64,000 nt of DNA from positions 64,391,372 to 64,455,371 of the forward strand of contig CM043953.1 in NCBI GenBank assembly GCA_014529385.2, given 5' to 3'. This DNA comes from Adiantum capillus-veneris (taxonomy: Eukaryota; Streptophyta; Polypodiopsida; Polypodiales; Pteridaceae). The notes beneath the pieces were generated by a model. It was not told where the DNA came from, searched no databases, and saw only the letters and a program-made list of their open reading frames with translations. This document shows, one piece after another, positions 53,930 through 64,000 of the stretch. The position numbers and the translations under genes are program-made. Position 1 is the stretch's first letter; every line of letters begins with the position of its first letter.

Positions 53930-53941
53930 GCTCTAATACCA
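53930..53941 (-). other. Primer-binding site of element A
   Basis: The minus strand reads TGGTATTAGAGC, one base from the initiator tRNA-Met complement, one base inside the 5' LTR. Confidence 0.88.
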
Positions 53942-53942
53942 A

Positions 53943-55586
53943 TGTAATGAAAATTGCCTATGAACTTTGAGAGTAGTCGAATTAGGAAATTAGGTGAAGC
54001 ACTTTTGAGAGATTCTTTGTGAGCATAGCGGTTGAACTTAATTGATGGTAGCAACATAAACATGGTACTTAGTTAACTTGGCATTAACAATACTTTTGCA
54101 AGAGAGAGAGAGTTTAGAGAACATGACAATAGTTGAGGACCGGATTCATATGGAGCCGATCCCCCCTCCAATAGGCATTTGTATTATAGTTTCTCCTATC
54201 AAGAGAGACTTGGTACAATACAATCTTTGTGTTCCTTGTAACCTAGGTGTTACAATGAAGATGGAAAGCTTCATGCATCACAAGCATAACATAAACTTGA
54301 AGAAAGCATTAACTATCCCAAGCCTCAGTCCCAAGGCCTTAAACACCTTCGAAGGTGGAGAGAGCTAGCGGGGAATGAGGATAGAGAAGAGGAAGAAGAA
54401 ACATTCCATAGGAGAAAGAAATAGTTCCTCACTTATCATTACTCTTCTTGCTAGCATACATAATAGCATAGTAATGAAGATGGAGAAGATGGCAAGCTTA
54501 AGCATTGAAGCATGACTCTTGGTTGGATTTGCATTCCATAGCCAAGAGTGTTGGTGTAGGCTTTCACTCTTACAAGCTTGGAGAAGGAGGTGGTGTTCCT
54601 CAACTTTCACCAAGTGAGAATGGCCTTTGCAAACGAGTGTGTGTGTGGAGTATATCCCCCTAGCACCCCCCCTCCTTGCTTTGGGCGAGTGGTGACCTTT
54701 CTGCATGTTGCAAGCTCATTGGACCCCTCTCCCCCTAGCCAATCACATGCAGTCAAGTACATGGGTAGTCTTTTGACAAGTGTCCTCCTTACCCCTTACA
54801 GAGAGAGAGCTTGAAAATATCTAGATATTTGTTAGATGGAAGTAGAAGCTCATTGGACCCCTCTTTAGCCCAACCACCAATAGCATTCAAGCACACCATG
54901 TGGTTAAGCTTAGTGAGAGTCTGACATGTGTCCCATGTGCTCTTTTAGAATCCCCCTAACTTTGAGATTTTTATGCATAGGAAGTTTCTCAAGAAACTTC
55001 CTCATTAAGTGTGTAGGTTCTCTTTTTGACTCAAGCATCTTACCCCCCATGCATAGGAAGCTTCTCAAGCAACTTCCTTATTAAATGTGATAAGTACCTC
55101 AAGTACCTTAGTCATCAAGCATGACAAGCACCTTAGGTGGAGTTCCGACCTCTTAAGTTTAGGTCAGGTTCCCACCTCAAGCACAACCCTAGCTTGCTTA
55201 AGTTTAGGTAGGGTTCCCACCTCAAGCACAACCCTAGCTTGCTTAAGGTTCCCACCTCAAGCACATCCCTAGCTTGCTTAAGTTTAGGTCGGGTTCCCAC
55301 CGCAAGCTCAACCCTAGTTTGCTTAAGGTCAAAGAACTTTTAACACTAACCATTGGAGGTCTTTAATGAAGCTAGCTCTAACGTCTTTTAAGCTTCATTA
55401 GTTAACCTTGCTCTTTGAGAGACCATCTCTCATTTGGGTCCCTTTACCATTGGCCCCATGTTGAGATAGATCCATAAGCACATGTCTATATTCTAACCCT
55501 TGTTCCCGTTTATTATCCCATATTAAATGATCAATTTAATATGAGAAAATCATTTGGGTTGGTTAGATATTAGATATTTAATGACA
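53943..55586 (-). repeat. 5' LTR of element A
   Basis: A 1644-base partner of 36494-38095 with the same ends. It differs by substitutions and indels, including an extra stretch of about 50 bases near 54650 and a shorter GA tract near 54100. The pair is more diverged than the element B LTRs. Confidence 0.92.
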
Positions 55587-55652
55587 CGCACACACACACA
55601 CACACACATACGCACGCTCGTGCACACACACGGAGGGGATACACATACATGG

Positions 55653-55745
<93 letters not shown>
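55587..55745. repeat. CA, GATA and GA microsatellites at the right flank of element A
   Basis: (CA)n with interruptions from 55587 to about 55630, (GATA)n at about 55654-55671, then (GA)n to 55745. It continues the array broken by element A at 36493. Confidence 0.92.
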
Positions 55746-55748
<3 letters not shown>

Positions 55749-56414
55749 TTGACCCCCTTGAGGAGGAGATGGCTCGCAGATTTCTTGTGGTAGTCATGGC
55801 ACAACATAGAAGAGAGGTAGCTATGAAAAGAGTCGCAAGCAGGTCACACAAAGCTCTTTGCATGGAGTGCTCCTTGGCGGTCAGAGTCTCGCTTTCTAGC
55901 ACTGAGAAGATTACCTTTTTTTATGCTTGCATTTCAATGATGAAATCTTGATGTGAAATTTTCAAATCTTGGTACCCTTAATCAACTTAAACTAGACTCT
56001 CACCCAACAAGAAAGTACCAAAGTGATCTACCAATTTTTCCCCAAAACTTGACCACCTTTTCATACTTTCACCCTTGTAAGAAATTATATTTCTTTCTCT
56101 CTAAAATCCTCTTAAAGTGCACTCACACTTATTAAGTACATCAAAAAGGACAACTTGACACTTTAAAATTTGAACCTAGGATCATGCACTTCTTAAGCTC
56201 CCTCCAAAAAATTCTCTCTAATTAGGCGTAGAAAGCATTTTCCTTGCAGACACTCCTCTAGTGGAAGGCCTAAAAGAAGCTCCCTACAAAAGCTCTCTCC
56301 ATTCCCATCCTCTCTTTGTCTCATGATCTCGTTGGATTGGTTCCATCCCCTCAACAAGCTCTAGGGAAAGCAATGGCCAGAGGCTAGGTGGAGGGCGGTA
56401 ACAAATAACATGTG
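55746..56414. other. Unassigned sequence
   Basis: No motif is recognised. Confidence 0.35.
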
Positions 56415-57048
56415 GAAGATACATTGGCCTCTGACAATGAAGATCTTTGGAAGGTTCTATCGGGGGCCTTGCCATCATGAGTGAATATTTCCGCCATAGG
56501 GATTGAATATGATAGATGTTCTGGCTACAAAACGGCTACCAAGGACCTCGTTCACCTGTTCAAGGAGTGCCCATGTATAAGTGGGCTGGTAGGGAATACA
56601 TGCAAATGGGTTCAAAAGACTTGGAAGATTGGTTTCTTTAAGAATGACCTGATCTTTGGAGGGATGGGCATGAAAATCCAAGTGTTACTGATTTGCACAC
56701 AAATAGTTAGATTTTGCTACTTCAAGCAAATATGGAAGGCCAAGAACTATCGGGTCTTTGAGAGTAGTCTCTCGTGTGCCAATCTCTCATAAATCAGGCA
56801 AGAAAGTAGGGAATTGGTTGTCTCATTTGGTAAAAGAAATGACCTAGATGAATGGCATTGGACCATTAAGCCTATTCAAGCAGACTAGAGCTTACCTTAA
56901 TCTATGGCAACTCCTGGCTCTTGGTTGTACTTTGAACTCTATGATATTGTGGATGCCCTGGCTCAGGTTGTGAGTAGGGATTACGTTGTAATTTTTTGAT
57001 ATCTTTAATATAAGAATCACTCACTTTTGTGAGTTTTGAAAAAAAAAC
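56415..57048 (+). mobile_element. 5'-truncated LINE 3' end, second copy
   Basis: It matches the end of 21990-23473: DLWKVLSGALPS, a zf-RVT-like part (HLFKECP; the first Cys pair is lost), CKWVQKTWKIGFFKNDL, and QIVRFCYFKQIWKAKNYRVFES. It ends with the same hairpin (57019-57034) and an A run (57039-57048). Confidence 0.82.
57019..57034 (+). other. Terminal hairpin of LINE copy 2
   Basis: ACTCAC, loop TTTT, GTGAGT, just before the A tail. Same stem as at 23437-23452. Confidence 0.75.
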
Positions 57049-57210
57049 AAGAGTCGTCCACTCAAGATCACAAGGAGATACTAACCATTTATGCACAAGA
57101 ACCAAATTTTATAGCTCAATTGATGTGAAATTCTTGAAAGTCCTCATCTATAGTATGATCTAGACAATGTGAATTTGCCTTTAAATGCGCCCCAATGCAT
57201 ATTGCCTTAG

Positions 57211-57552
57211 GCTTGGCTTTTGAGCCCAATGAGTCTTTTGTGGACAAAGATATGGCACAAGGACTATTTGTGGGAGCATAATCTCTCCAAGCCTAAAGAA
57301 TAGTAGATGAGCAACCACACCACTTTCCACAAAAATTTTCAACTACATAAACACTGAAACGTGGAGCCATGATGCAAACAGGCTTGACTTTTGAGCCCAA
57401 TGAGTCTTTTGTGAATAGAGATATGGCACAAGGACTATTTGTAGGAGCATAATCTCTCCTAGCCTAGAAAATAGTAGATGAGCAACCACACCACTTTCAA
57501 CAAAAAATTTCAATTTGATAAACACTGAACATGGAGCCAAGGTAGCCACAGT
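57211..57552 (+). repeat. Tandem duplication, 171-bp unit, two copies
   Basis: Copies 57211-57381 and 57382-57552 share GAGCCCAATGAGTCTTTTGT, ATGGCACAAGGACTATTTGT and AGTAGATGAGCAACCACACC. The unit starts in text resembling a copia/LINE-type coding remnant, but no domain is recognised. Confidence 0.9.
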
Positions 57553-58175
57553 CTTTTTTTCATTTGTTTTAAGGGGTATCTTGAGTGATGCCTTGGGGCA
57601 TGAAGGAGTGAAAAGTTTAAGGAAATGCAAAAGGAAAGGGAAACTGGACATGGCAGGTCTCAAAACGGTCTCATCTTGCCCCCCAAAGTTGGGGTGTGAT
57701 ACAAATAAATGGAAGGGAAAATTACCAAAATACCTTTCTAATTTGTGAAAACTCCGAAAATACCCTTGTATCTATTTTGGTTGGATTGTTCAAGATTTTT
57801 TTATCTTTATTCCTTTTTGACAATTGAGATCCGTTTTTGAGTGCTTGATTTCCTCTCAAAAAAGGCAATTATCTCTAGAATTAATGAATCAATCCGTCTC
57901 CAAAGCCTACATAACCAACTCAAATTCTAGTTTAATCATCTTGTATTGATATACAATCAGTTTTCTTATGAAAAGCTACAATCTTTTCTATCTTCAAAGA
58001 AATTTCATCTCGGAAAATTCGGATAATTTGAAGGGCATTTTGGAAATTTATGACAAAATATTGGGGGTTCCTTTGGGATTTTTTGAAATTGGAGTGGTGT
58101 TGGAATAGAGGCAAATAAAATCAACATCTAAAAATTTTGCTTGGGGTTTATTAAGGCTTTAAGGGAAGGTGGCAC
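57553..58175. other. Unassigned sequence
   Basis: No motif is recognised. Confidence 0.35.
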
Positions 58176-58176
58176 G

Positions 58177-58213
<37 letters not shown>

Positions 58214-58243
58214 GGACCAAGCATGAGAAGGGGTATACTCTCC

Positions 58244-58288
<45 letters not shown>

Positions 58289-58290
58289 TC
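58176..58290. repeat. GA and CA microsatellites
   Basis: (GA)n at about 58180-58211 and (CA)n at about 58245-58286. Confidence 0.93.
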
Positions 58291-58299
58291 TCATTGTGG

Positions 58300-58954
58300 G
58301 AAGTGCAAAGTGCAAGAGCTCCATCTCCTTCTCCAAGCTTGTTGAAAAGTGGAGAGCCTACACCAACACTTTGGCTATGGAATGCAAATCCAACCAAGAG
58401 CCATGATTCAATGCTTAATCTTGCCATCTTCTTCATCTTCATTACTATGCTATTATGCTATGCTAAGCAAGAAGAGTGATAATAAGTGAGGAACTATTTC
58501 TTTATCCTATGAATGATTCTTCTTCCTCTTCCCTACCCTCATTCCCCGCTAGCTCTCTCCACCTTCGAAGGTGTTTGAGGCCTTGGGACTGAAGCTTGGG
58601 ATAGTTAAGTTTATGTTATGCTCGTGATGCATGAAGCTTTCCATCTTCATAGAATCACCAAGTCCACAAGGAACACAAAGATTATATTGTACCAAGTCTC
58701 TCTTGATGGGAGAATCTATAATACAAAAGCCTGGCACCGGCTCCAAGTAAATGGGGTCCTCAACTATTGTCATGTTCTCTAATACTCTCTCTCTTGCAAA
58801 ATTATTGTTCATGCCAAGTTAATTAAGTACTATGTTCATGTTGCTACCATCAATTAAGTTCACCCTCTATGTTCTCAAAGCGATCTCACAAAACTGCTCA
58901 CTTTAATTCTCTTAATTCCACTATTCTCAAAGTTCATAGGCCATTTCCATTACA
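58300..58954 (+). repeat. Partial LTR of the element A family, opposite orientation
   Basis: The sequence is the reverse complement of the first roughly 650 bases of the element A LTR (as at 36494-37150) and ends CCATTTCCATTACA at 58954. No PBS follows, so it is not joined to an internal region on that side. Its other side fades near the microsatellites at 58290. It is a truncated LTR relic. Confidence 0.85.
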
Positions 58955-59250
58955 GACTCACTGCCTACAATATGTGTATATATCCACAATGACTCAAGTT
59001 ACCAAAACTCTCAACCCGCTTGACCCTCAAGTTTCTTCAAAATCTTCCACATGCACATGCCTTTTCTTGAACTTGAAAAAATACACTTTACTTCCCATCT
59101 TCTTCTTTATTTTTGAATCAATACCTTGTATATATACAAATGACTTTGATAGTTGTCTTTGTCCATAGCTGCATAAAGCTTTATCAAGGACTTTCGAGCA
59201 TCTTGACATTCTTTATTAAACCACCTTTTGTGTGATCTATCTTTGTTGAA
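58955..59250. other. Unassigned sequence
   Basis: No motif is recognised. Confidence 0.35.
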
Positions 59251-60260
59251 ACCATGGACATGCTTTATGACAAACATTCTTCAGCACAAGAACAAATAAA
59301 TTTCTTCAAAGCTTCACATTTGGTTTCCAATGGTGCATCATAATAATTTTTTTTCATCCACAACTTTTGCTCAACCATTTCAATATACATTGGTGCACAT
59401 TTGAAATCCATAAATAGTAATAACTTCTCTTCCCTTTGGCTGGCATTATCATGCTTAGTTGCTTCTCCACATGCAAGGTCAATACATAAGGTCCAATGAT
59501 CTAATTCCGGGGTTCATTGGCCAAGCGTAAAACTCTTTATGCAATACATGATGGCTTCGAAGAGTAGCATATAGTCAATCACACTATCCCCATTATGTTT
59601 TCTACCTGTAAATCCACCGGTTCCACTCCAGAAAGATACACCATTGGCAATGAGCATACCCATGCTATTGCACATGTGTAAAAGTAACTTTCCATAGTGA
59701 TCTAGCTCTTTCTCATCCATTGAAGTACGATCATAAAAGTGAACTTCCTCCAACTCCTTTGAAATGTATGGCATATCAAATTTTTGAGTATCATGCTACA
59801 ATGTTTTTGTGCGCACATTCATATCCCCAAAGAAAATAACATCACCTTTGCCTTTAAAATAAGCAATGTCCTTCTTTAAATCAAAAAATGGTTGATCTCT
59901 ATCCATGCAAGCATAAAAGGGGGATTCATGATGAGGAATGCAGCAATCGGCTACAAAAATGGGTGTTGTTTTTGGTGTCATAATTTTCAGCCATACATAG
60001 CGTTTGTGCTTGTCATCTTTCACAATTGATAAAAAATCTTCCAATCCTTTCTTAACTATACATGCTACCCCTCCTTGCCCTCTTTGTTGATTCTTTGAAC
60101 ACATCAATGAATGTACATTGTAATCCTCCAACCCGTTAATCCTTTGTGTATCATGCTCCCAAGTTTCAACAACAAGTACAACATTGGCTTTGCTTGTTAG
60201 CTCATCTATGCCAACCTCCACATTCCATGGGTATCCATTGCAATTCCAAACTCATACTTT
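59251..60260 (-). pseudogene. Endonuclease/exonuclease/phosphatase (EEP) domain fragment, LINE-like
   Basis: Two minus ORFs in one frame (59796-60221 and 59514-59774), divided by a stop near 59796, encode an EEP-type nuclease. Motifs are WNCNGYPWN just before the first ATG (metal-binding Asn), VLVVETWEH (catalytic Glu), GGVACIVKKGL, VIFFGDMNVR (Asp and Asn) and DSVIDYML. The expected terminal Ser-Asp-His reads LDHWTL. LINE ORF2 proteins start with such a domain, which nicks the target. No RT follows within 300 bases, so the source family is not fixed. Confidence 0.72.
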
Positions 60261-60585
60261 CAATTGTAACTCAGCCTCATAGGTTGCACATTCCTATTTT
60301 CTCGAGGAACTTGTCTCCTCCTTGGGCACATTTTCTTCATGAGAGATCTCCTTGTTTTTCTTATTCCTCTTCTCATGTTCCTTGCGACGCATATTTTTTT
60401 TCTTAATAGCGTGATCTTCACATACAAAACATTTTGCATCCCTCAAATAGATCCAAGTATATTCAAGGATAATCTTTCATTTGGTTTCATCCGGCATGGT
60501 GCATACAATTGGTCGTTCTCCCTAGCGAGGAGGTCCTTGCTTACTCACATTGTGTGCTCCGTAAACCATAACTCTTGACATGACA
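60261..60585. other. Unassigned sequence
   Basis: Could be upstream coding of the EEP element. No motif is recognised. Confidence 0.35.
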
Positions 60586-60751
60586 TGTTATACTAGGGCA
60601 ACCCTGGGGGGTCACGGACCGGGCCAAGGGCCGAATGCCAAGGTGTGGATAGGGGAATACCATATACAAACGGCCAAGGGCCTACATAAAGGGTGGTAGG
60701 GAGGACGTATTCCCAAGGTAGCTCCTCAGGGCTTTATAGTGGTATCAAAGC
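60586..60751 (+). repeat. Possible short LTR followed by a PBS-like site
   Basis: TGTTATACTAGGG...GGGCTTTATAG (about 150 bases) is followed by TGGTATCAAAGC (60740-60751), one base from the initiator-Met PBS. The layout resembles a short-LTR element, but no partner LTR and no CA end were found. Confidence 0.4.
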
Positions 60752-60985
60752 TTTAAAAATTTTTGGGGCAAAAGAGGACGTGGCACGTGAAGTTTGCATG
60801 TGGTTTCACGCTCATGCAATAGCATGGAGGAGCTGAAGCCGAAGGAGCCACGTGCAGCAACCCTAGCAAAGGAGAAGGAGGTTGGGTCGACCTGCACAAA
60901 AACACCGTAGAGTTAGCTCACTGAGTTTGCAAGGGGAGTGGGAGTAATTCCCGCTATGGGCGCGCAAGCCGGAAGTGACCACATC

Positions 60986-60988
<3 letters not shown>

Positions 60989-61021
<33 letters not shown>
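60989..61021. repeat. CT microsatellite
   Basis: An uninterrupted (CT)n in a locally GC-rich segment. Confidence 0.93.
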
Positions 61022-61024
<3 letters not shown>

Positions 61025-62954
61025 CTACCTGGTTCGACACCATAGCTCCAGAGGAGCTTTGTTTCAGACTTAAGCACCCAAGGTCAAGGACCTTTGGGCA
61101 TTTTAGTTGAGCCAAGGGAGGGTTCCCACCGGCCAATCCCCCTTCACTCCTTGGATCTGTCTCCTTTGGACAAGGCGAGTCGTTGTCCCGGGCTGAGCAG
61201 ACGGCGGGGCAACATAAATTTTGATGCATGCCAAATTTCATAAATTCACAACAATTATTTGGTAAGCGAAAATTCAAGAAGAGTCTTGCAAGAATTCAAG
61301 AGGAGGTTTTCCATTGACCGATAAGCATCATGATATTGAAATTTATGATTTGATGTGTTTTGATATTGTCACCAATTTGGTATATATAAGCGCAAGACAG
61401 GCAATGGATCCGTACCCACACAAAGTTGAAAGGGTGGGATAACTAGCAGTTATGCTTGACATCTTGTTGAGTTTATCGACCGCAAAATGGCCATAAGGTT
61501 GGCCTTTTTTATTCCTTCAAGCAAGGCTTGTGCAAGGGACTTTTGAGATCAAGGGATCTACAGCCCCATCAAGGTGGGTATAGAGAAACATAGTATGGAT
61601 TCCAAAGCAGGGGGCATTGATTCCAACTTGTCGCTTGGCAAGCAAATGTTGCTTCATTTAAGAATGATTTGACAGTTAGATGCAATGGATAGTCACATTT
61701 TGTGAACTATCTCGTTTCCATGTTGGGAATCTTAAGTTACTTTTATGATTGGCAACAAGGTGTACAACTCGTCTTGACAAGGTCAATTGGTGGTAGCTAC
61801 TCAACAAGGTCGATGATATTTTGCCATGACATATATATGTCGACAGACATACCCGATGGCTATGAGCACAAAAGTACTTATGTGAAGCAAGTCTTCAATT
61901 TAGGCATCTTGCATTGATGTTCCCAAGTTGGGAATATGCTATGAGCATACGAACATGGGAAACTTGCAAGGTGTCTACATGTTAGGTCAACCAATGCCAG
62001 AAGGCGTATCATCCATCAGTTCTTACTTTAGCAGTAGATATGGCTATGAGCCAGATTCATGCGAGTTTTTATTTTGAAAACTCAAGAAAATTGGCCATAA
62101 TAGAGCAACCAGGCAAAGCAAAATACTTTGATAACATTCATGAGAAGCAAGGCTTCTAACCCATGCTAGGATCGTGCTATTAACTTTGAATCAACGACAT
62201 TGGCACATAGTTGTGGGAATTTGTTGGCAAAGTGAGGATATAAGCTCACAATTTATGTATGACAACGGCGAATTGTGATGTATCTATGCCCGATTGTGCA
62301 AGGCACTTCTGCTATCGGCTCAATTTGTAGGGGCCGTCATTGTCGCCAAGGGATTTCACCTCTACATGCATGACATGCTAGTAAGGTAAGACATAATTCC
62401 ATCTCATTACTATTTACACTTTTTCTCTAACACCAACTACTCTGTCAAGGACAAGGTAATTTATTGATGTCTTAAAACATTTTCTATTTATGTTTATTTT
62501 GTGGTTGTCAACAAACAACCACCCTACAAGGAACCTAAATTAGGGACTTAATTCACATGCAAAGTGCCATACTTAAGTCACCCTGGTACATTCACGACCA
62601 CATACAAGGTAGGTGGATCAGGATGTGGTTACCTCTCTCTGCAAGAGCATTGTACAAGTAGATTGTAATGCTTATAGGATAAGCTACCAACCAGGCATAC
62701 AATGCACAACATCATACGCAAAGGGTACGCGTTATAGTAACTTAAGGAATGTTCCTCATTCACCATTCTCTTTATCTTTTCTCTTTCTCTCAAGAACTAA
62801 TGATAACCTTCTATGTAGGATTTTGATACGTGTTTTGGCTGTGCGTAGTCATGAGCCAGGGTGCTCTAACTCTCAGCAAGAAAGTGGCAATGACACCACA
62901 AAAATAAGTATTCACCCGTCAGTAGACTGAATACTTATTTCAAAATGACATAAA
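61022..62954. other. Unassigned sequence, GC-rich then AT-rich
   Basis: Small ORFs show no motif. The first 200 bases continue the GC-rich unit after the PBS-like site, including a lone B-box-like GGTTCGACACC at about 61030. Confidence 0.4.
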
Positions 62955-63029
62955 GGCTAAGAGCCATCTGTTTTTGAAGGGCTACGAGCTATCTATTTTT
63001 GAATGGCTAAGAGCCATCTGCTTGTAATC
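62955..63029 (+). repeat. Short tandem repeat, three 25-bp units
   Basis: GGCTAAGAGCCATCTG-type units start at 62955, 62980 and 63005, with a few substitutions. Confidence 0.8.
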
Positions 63030-64000
63030 CATTAGGGATTGTTTTAAAGATCGACCATACCTACCCAATTGAATTTCCATCACTTCTAATGGATAGGCAA
63101 GTGTTTTGCCATTAATGATGGTATGGGTCTCATTTTCGCACCATGTACTTTAAGTGCAAAGATCAAGCTGAGTTTTTGATGATTTAAAATTCATACAGGC
63201 TTCTCTATACCACGATGTATAGATGCAATAAGTGTTTTGGACAGCACGATTGTCCAAAAGAACCCAAGGGTATAGGATTTTATGTCTAGCACATATCTAG
63301 CTGTGAATACACTTTTAACTTGAAATGATCTCGTGTTTCTAGGCATTGGATGTATCTCTAGGAGCACAGTTTCTAGGTATGACCCCACTTGTGATTTATA
63401 AATCACTTTATACGTGTTGTTGGTCTTTTATTGGCCTCTTTACAGCCGTGATTTCAAGGAAAGGCGTTTAAAAATTGCAAAGGGGTAGCTCATAAGTTCT
63501 TTCCAGACCCTAACCCATGAATTTGGATTACCAAGATCAAACCAAGGGGTTCGGATTGCCAAGGCAACATCCACAGTTAACAATTTAAATTTCTTTATCT
63601 TTGTTAATCTTTATTTTTAGTGTTTAATAGGTCAAAGGAATTTTGGTCATATATCTTTCCATGTGGAAAGATGCACTGGCCATCCGGGTAAGTGTAAGCA
63701 ATTTTCAACCTCATCAGCATCTGATTTGGTTAAGTTTGGTTACGCTCTACAAGTGGGATGTATTTGCGAGTATGCTTTATTCCAATTTGCTCTTCAATCA
63801 CATGACAAGGTCATGTAAGAGCATAGAATTTTGGGAAATTAGTGTTCATCAGGATATGATGATGAGTTCGTCTCCTATTGAAAAATTACAGATCTACATG
63901 GTAGTGTTCTGTTTGGCACATGTTGTTAGTCACAAGGTGTGCAACATGGTCTAGAAACTCATGGAGTTCGGTTTAGCTAGTGTGTAGCAAAGTATATGAG
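63030..64000. other. Unassigned sequence
   Basis: Short ORFs (for example 63643-63954) show no motif I recognise. Confidence 0.35.

Larger units (their letters stand above)
36494..55586 (-). mobile_element. Element A: Ty3/gypsy chromovirus, split by nested element B
   Basis: LTRs lie at 36494-38095 and 53943-55586. The likely target duplication is CACAC (36489-36493) and CGCAC (55587-55591), one mismatch, in a CA repeat. PBS, gag, protease, RT and RNase H lie right of element B (50284-53941). RNase H end, integrase and chromodomain lie left of it (38095-40004). Without element B it would be about 8.8 kb. Several frameshifts and stops in gag and a stop in integrase show that it is dead. Confidence 0.93.

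Noticed and set aside
61010-61040. B-box-like GGTTCGACACC as a tRNA or SINE
   Set aside because: No A box lies at tRNA-like distance. A weak candidate is more than 100 bases upstream across a CT run.
1-64000. CRISPR array, bacterial operon or phage-like system
   Set aside because: No regularly spaced identical repeats with unique spacers and no prokaryotic gene clusters were seen. The gene structure is eukaryotic.

Overview
This window is nuclear DNA from a land plant with a large, transposon-rich genome. The evidence is one intron-bearing housekeeping gene (nucleolar protein NOP58, with plant-type small introns and a telo-box-like promoter motif) set in about 55 kb of plant-type retroelements: chromodomain Ty3/gypsy, a Tat-like dual-RNase H gypsy element, Ty1/copia, L1-type LINEs and a probable SINE. 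Long AG/CT and AC microsatellites are very frequent. The sequence alone does not fix the species. A fern or other large-genome lineage is possible, but that is a guess.

Layout. 1-7069: a minus-strand Ty3/gypsy element (element 1) with its 5' LTR at 5632-7069, initiator-Met PBS, gag, protease, RT, RNase H and integrase. It has lost its chromodomain end and 3' LTR, and it abuts a truncated DUF4283/CCHC LINE ORF1 (7070-8201). 8857-13330: NOP58 on the plus strand, nine coding exons, about 632 residues, apparently intact. 13841-16004: duplicated CT-containing repeats and a terminal-inverted-repeat unit carrying Pol III-type A and B boxes. 16032-19284: a complete but internally deleted Ty1/copia element (element C) with a perfect 5-bp target duplication. 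19990-23473: dispersed repeats and a LINE 3' end. 23858-31800: a mosaic of broken copia and gypsy pieces on both strands, including two inverted copies of one short copia LTR. 32000-36490: AT-rich DNA with a degenerate hairpin-bearing tandem repeat and a SINE-like retroposon with a 21-bp target duplication.

36494-55586: a nested pair. A chromodomain gypsy element (element A, related to element 1) lies in a CA microsatellite, and a Tat-like gypsy element (element B, 40005-50283, near-identical 2.67-kb LTRs) has inserted into its pol region. 55587-64000: microsatellites, a second LINE 3' end with the same terminal hairpin, a 171-bp tandem duplication, an inverted partial LTR of the element A family, an orphan endonuclease/exonuclease/phosphatase domain, a short LTR/PBS-like unit, and a final stretch with nothing recognised.

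NOP58 is the only gene I would call functional cellular coding sequence. The transposon reading frames are mostly interrupted by stops, frameshifts or deletions. I found no operon-like or defence-like system. The more unusual material is structural: the nesting, two independent gag-protease copia deletion derivatives, the hairpin tandem repeat, and the Pol III-type promoter inside an inverted-repeat unit.
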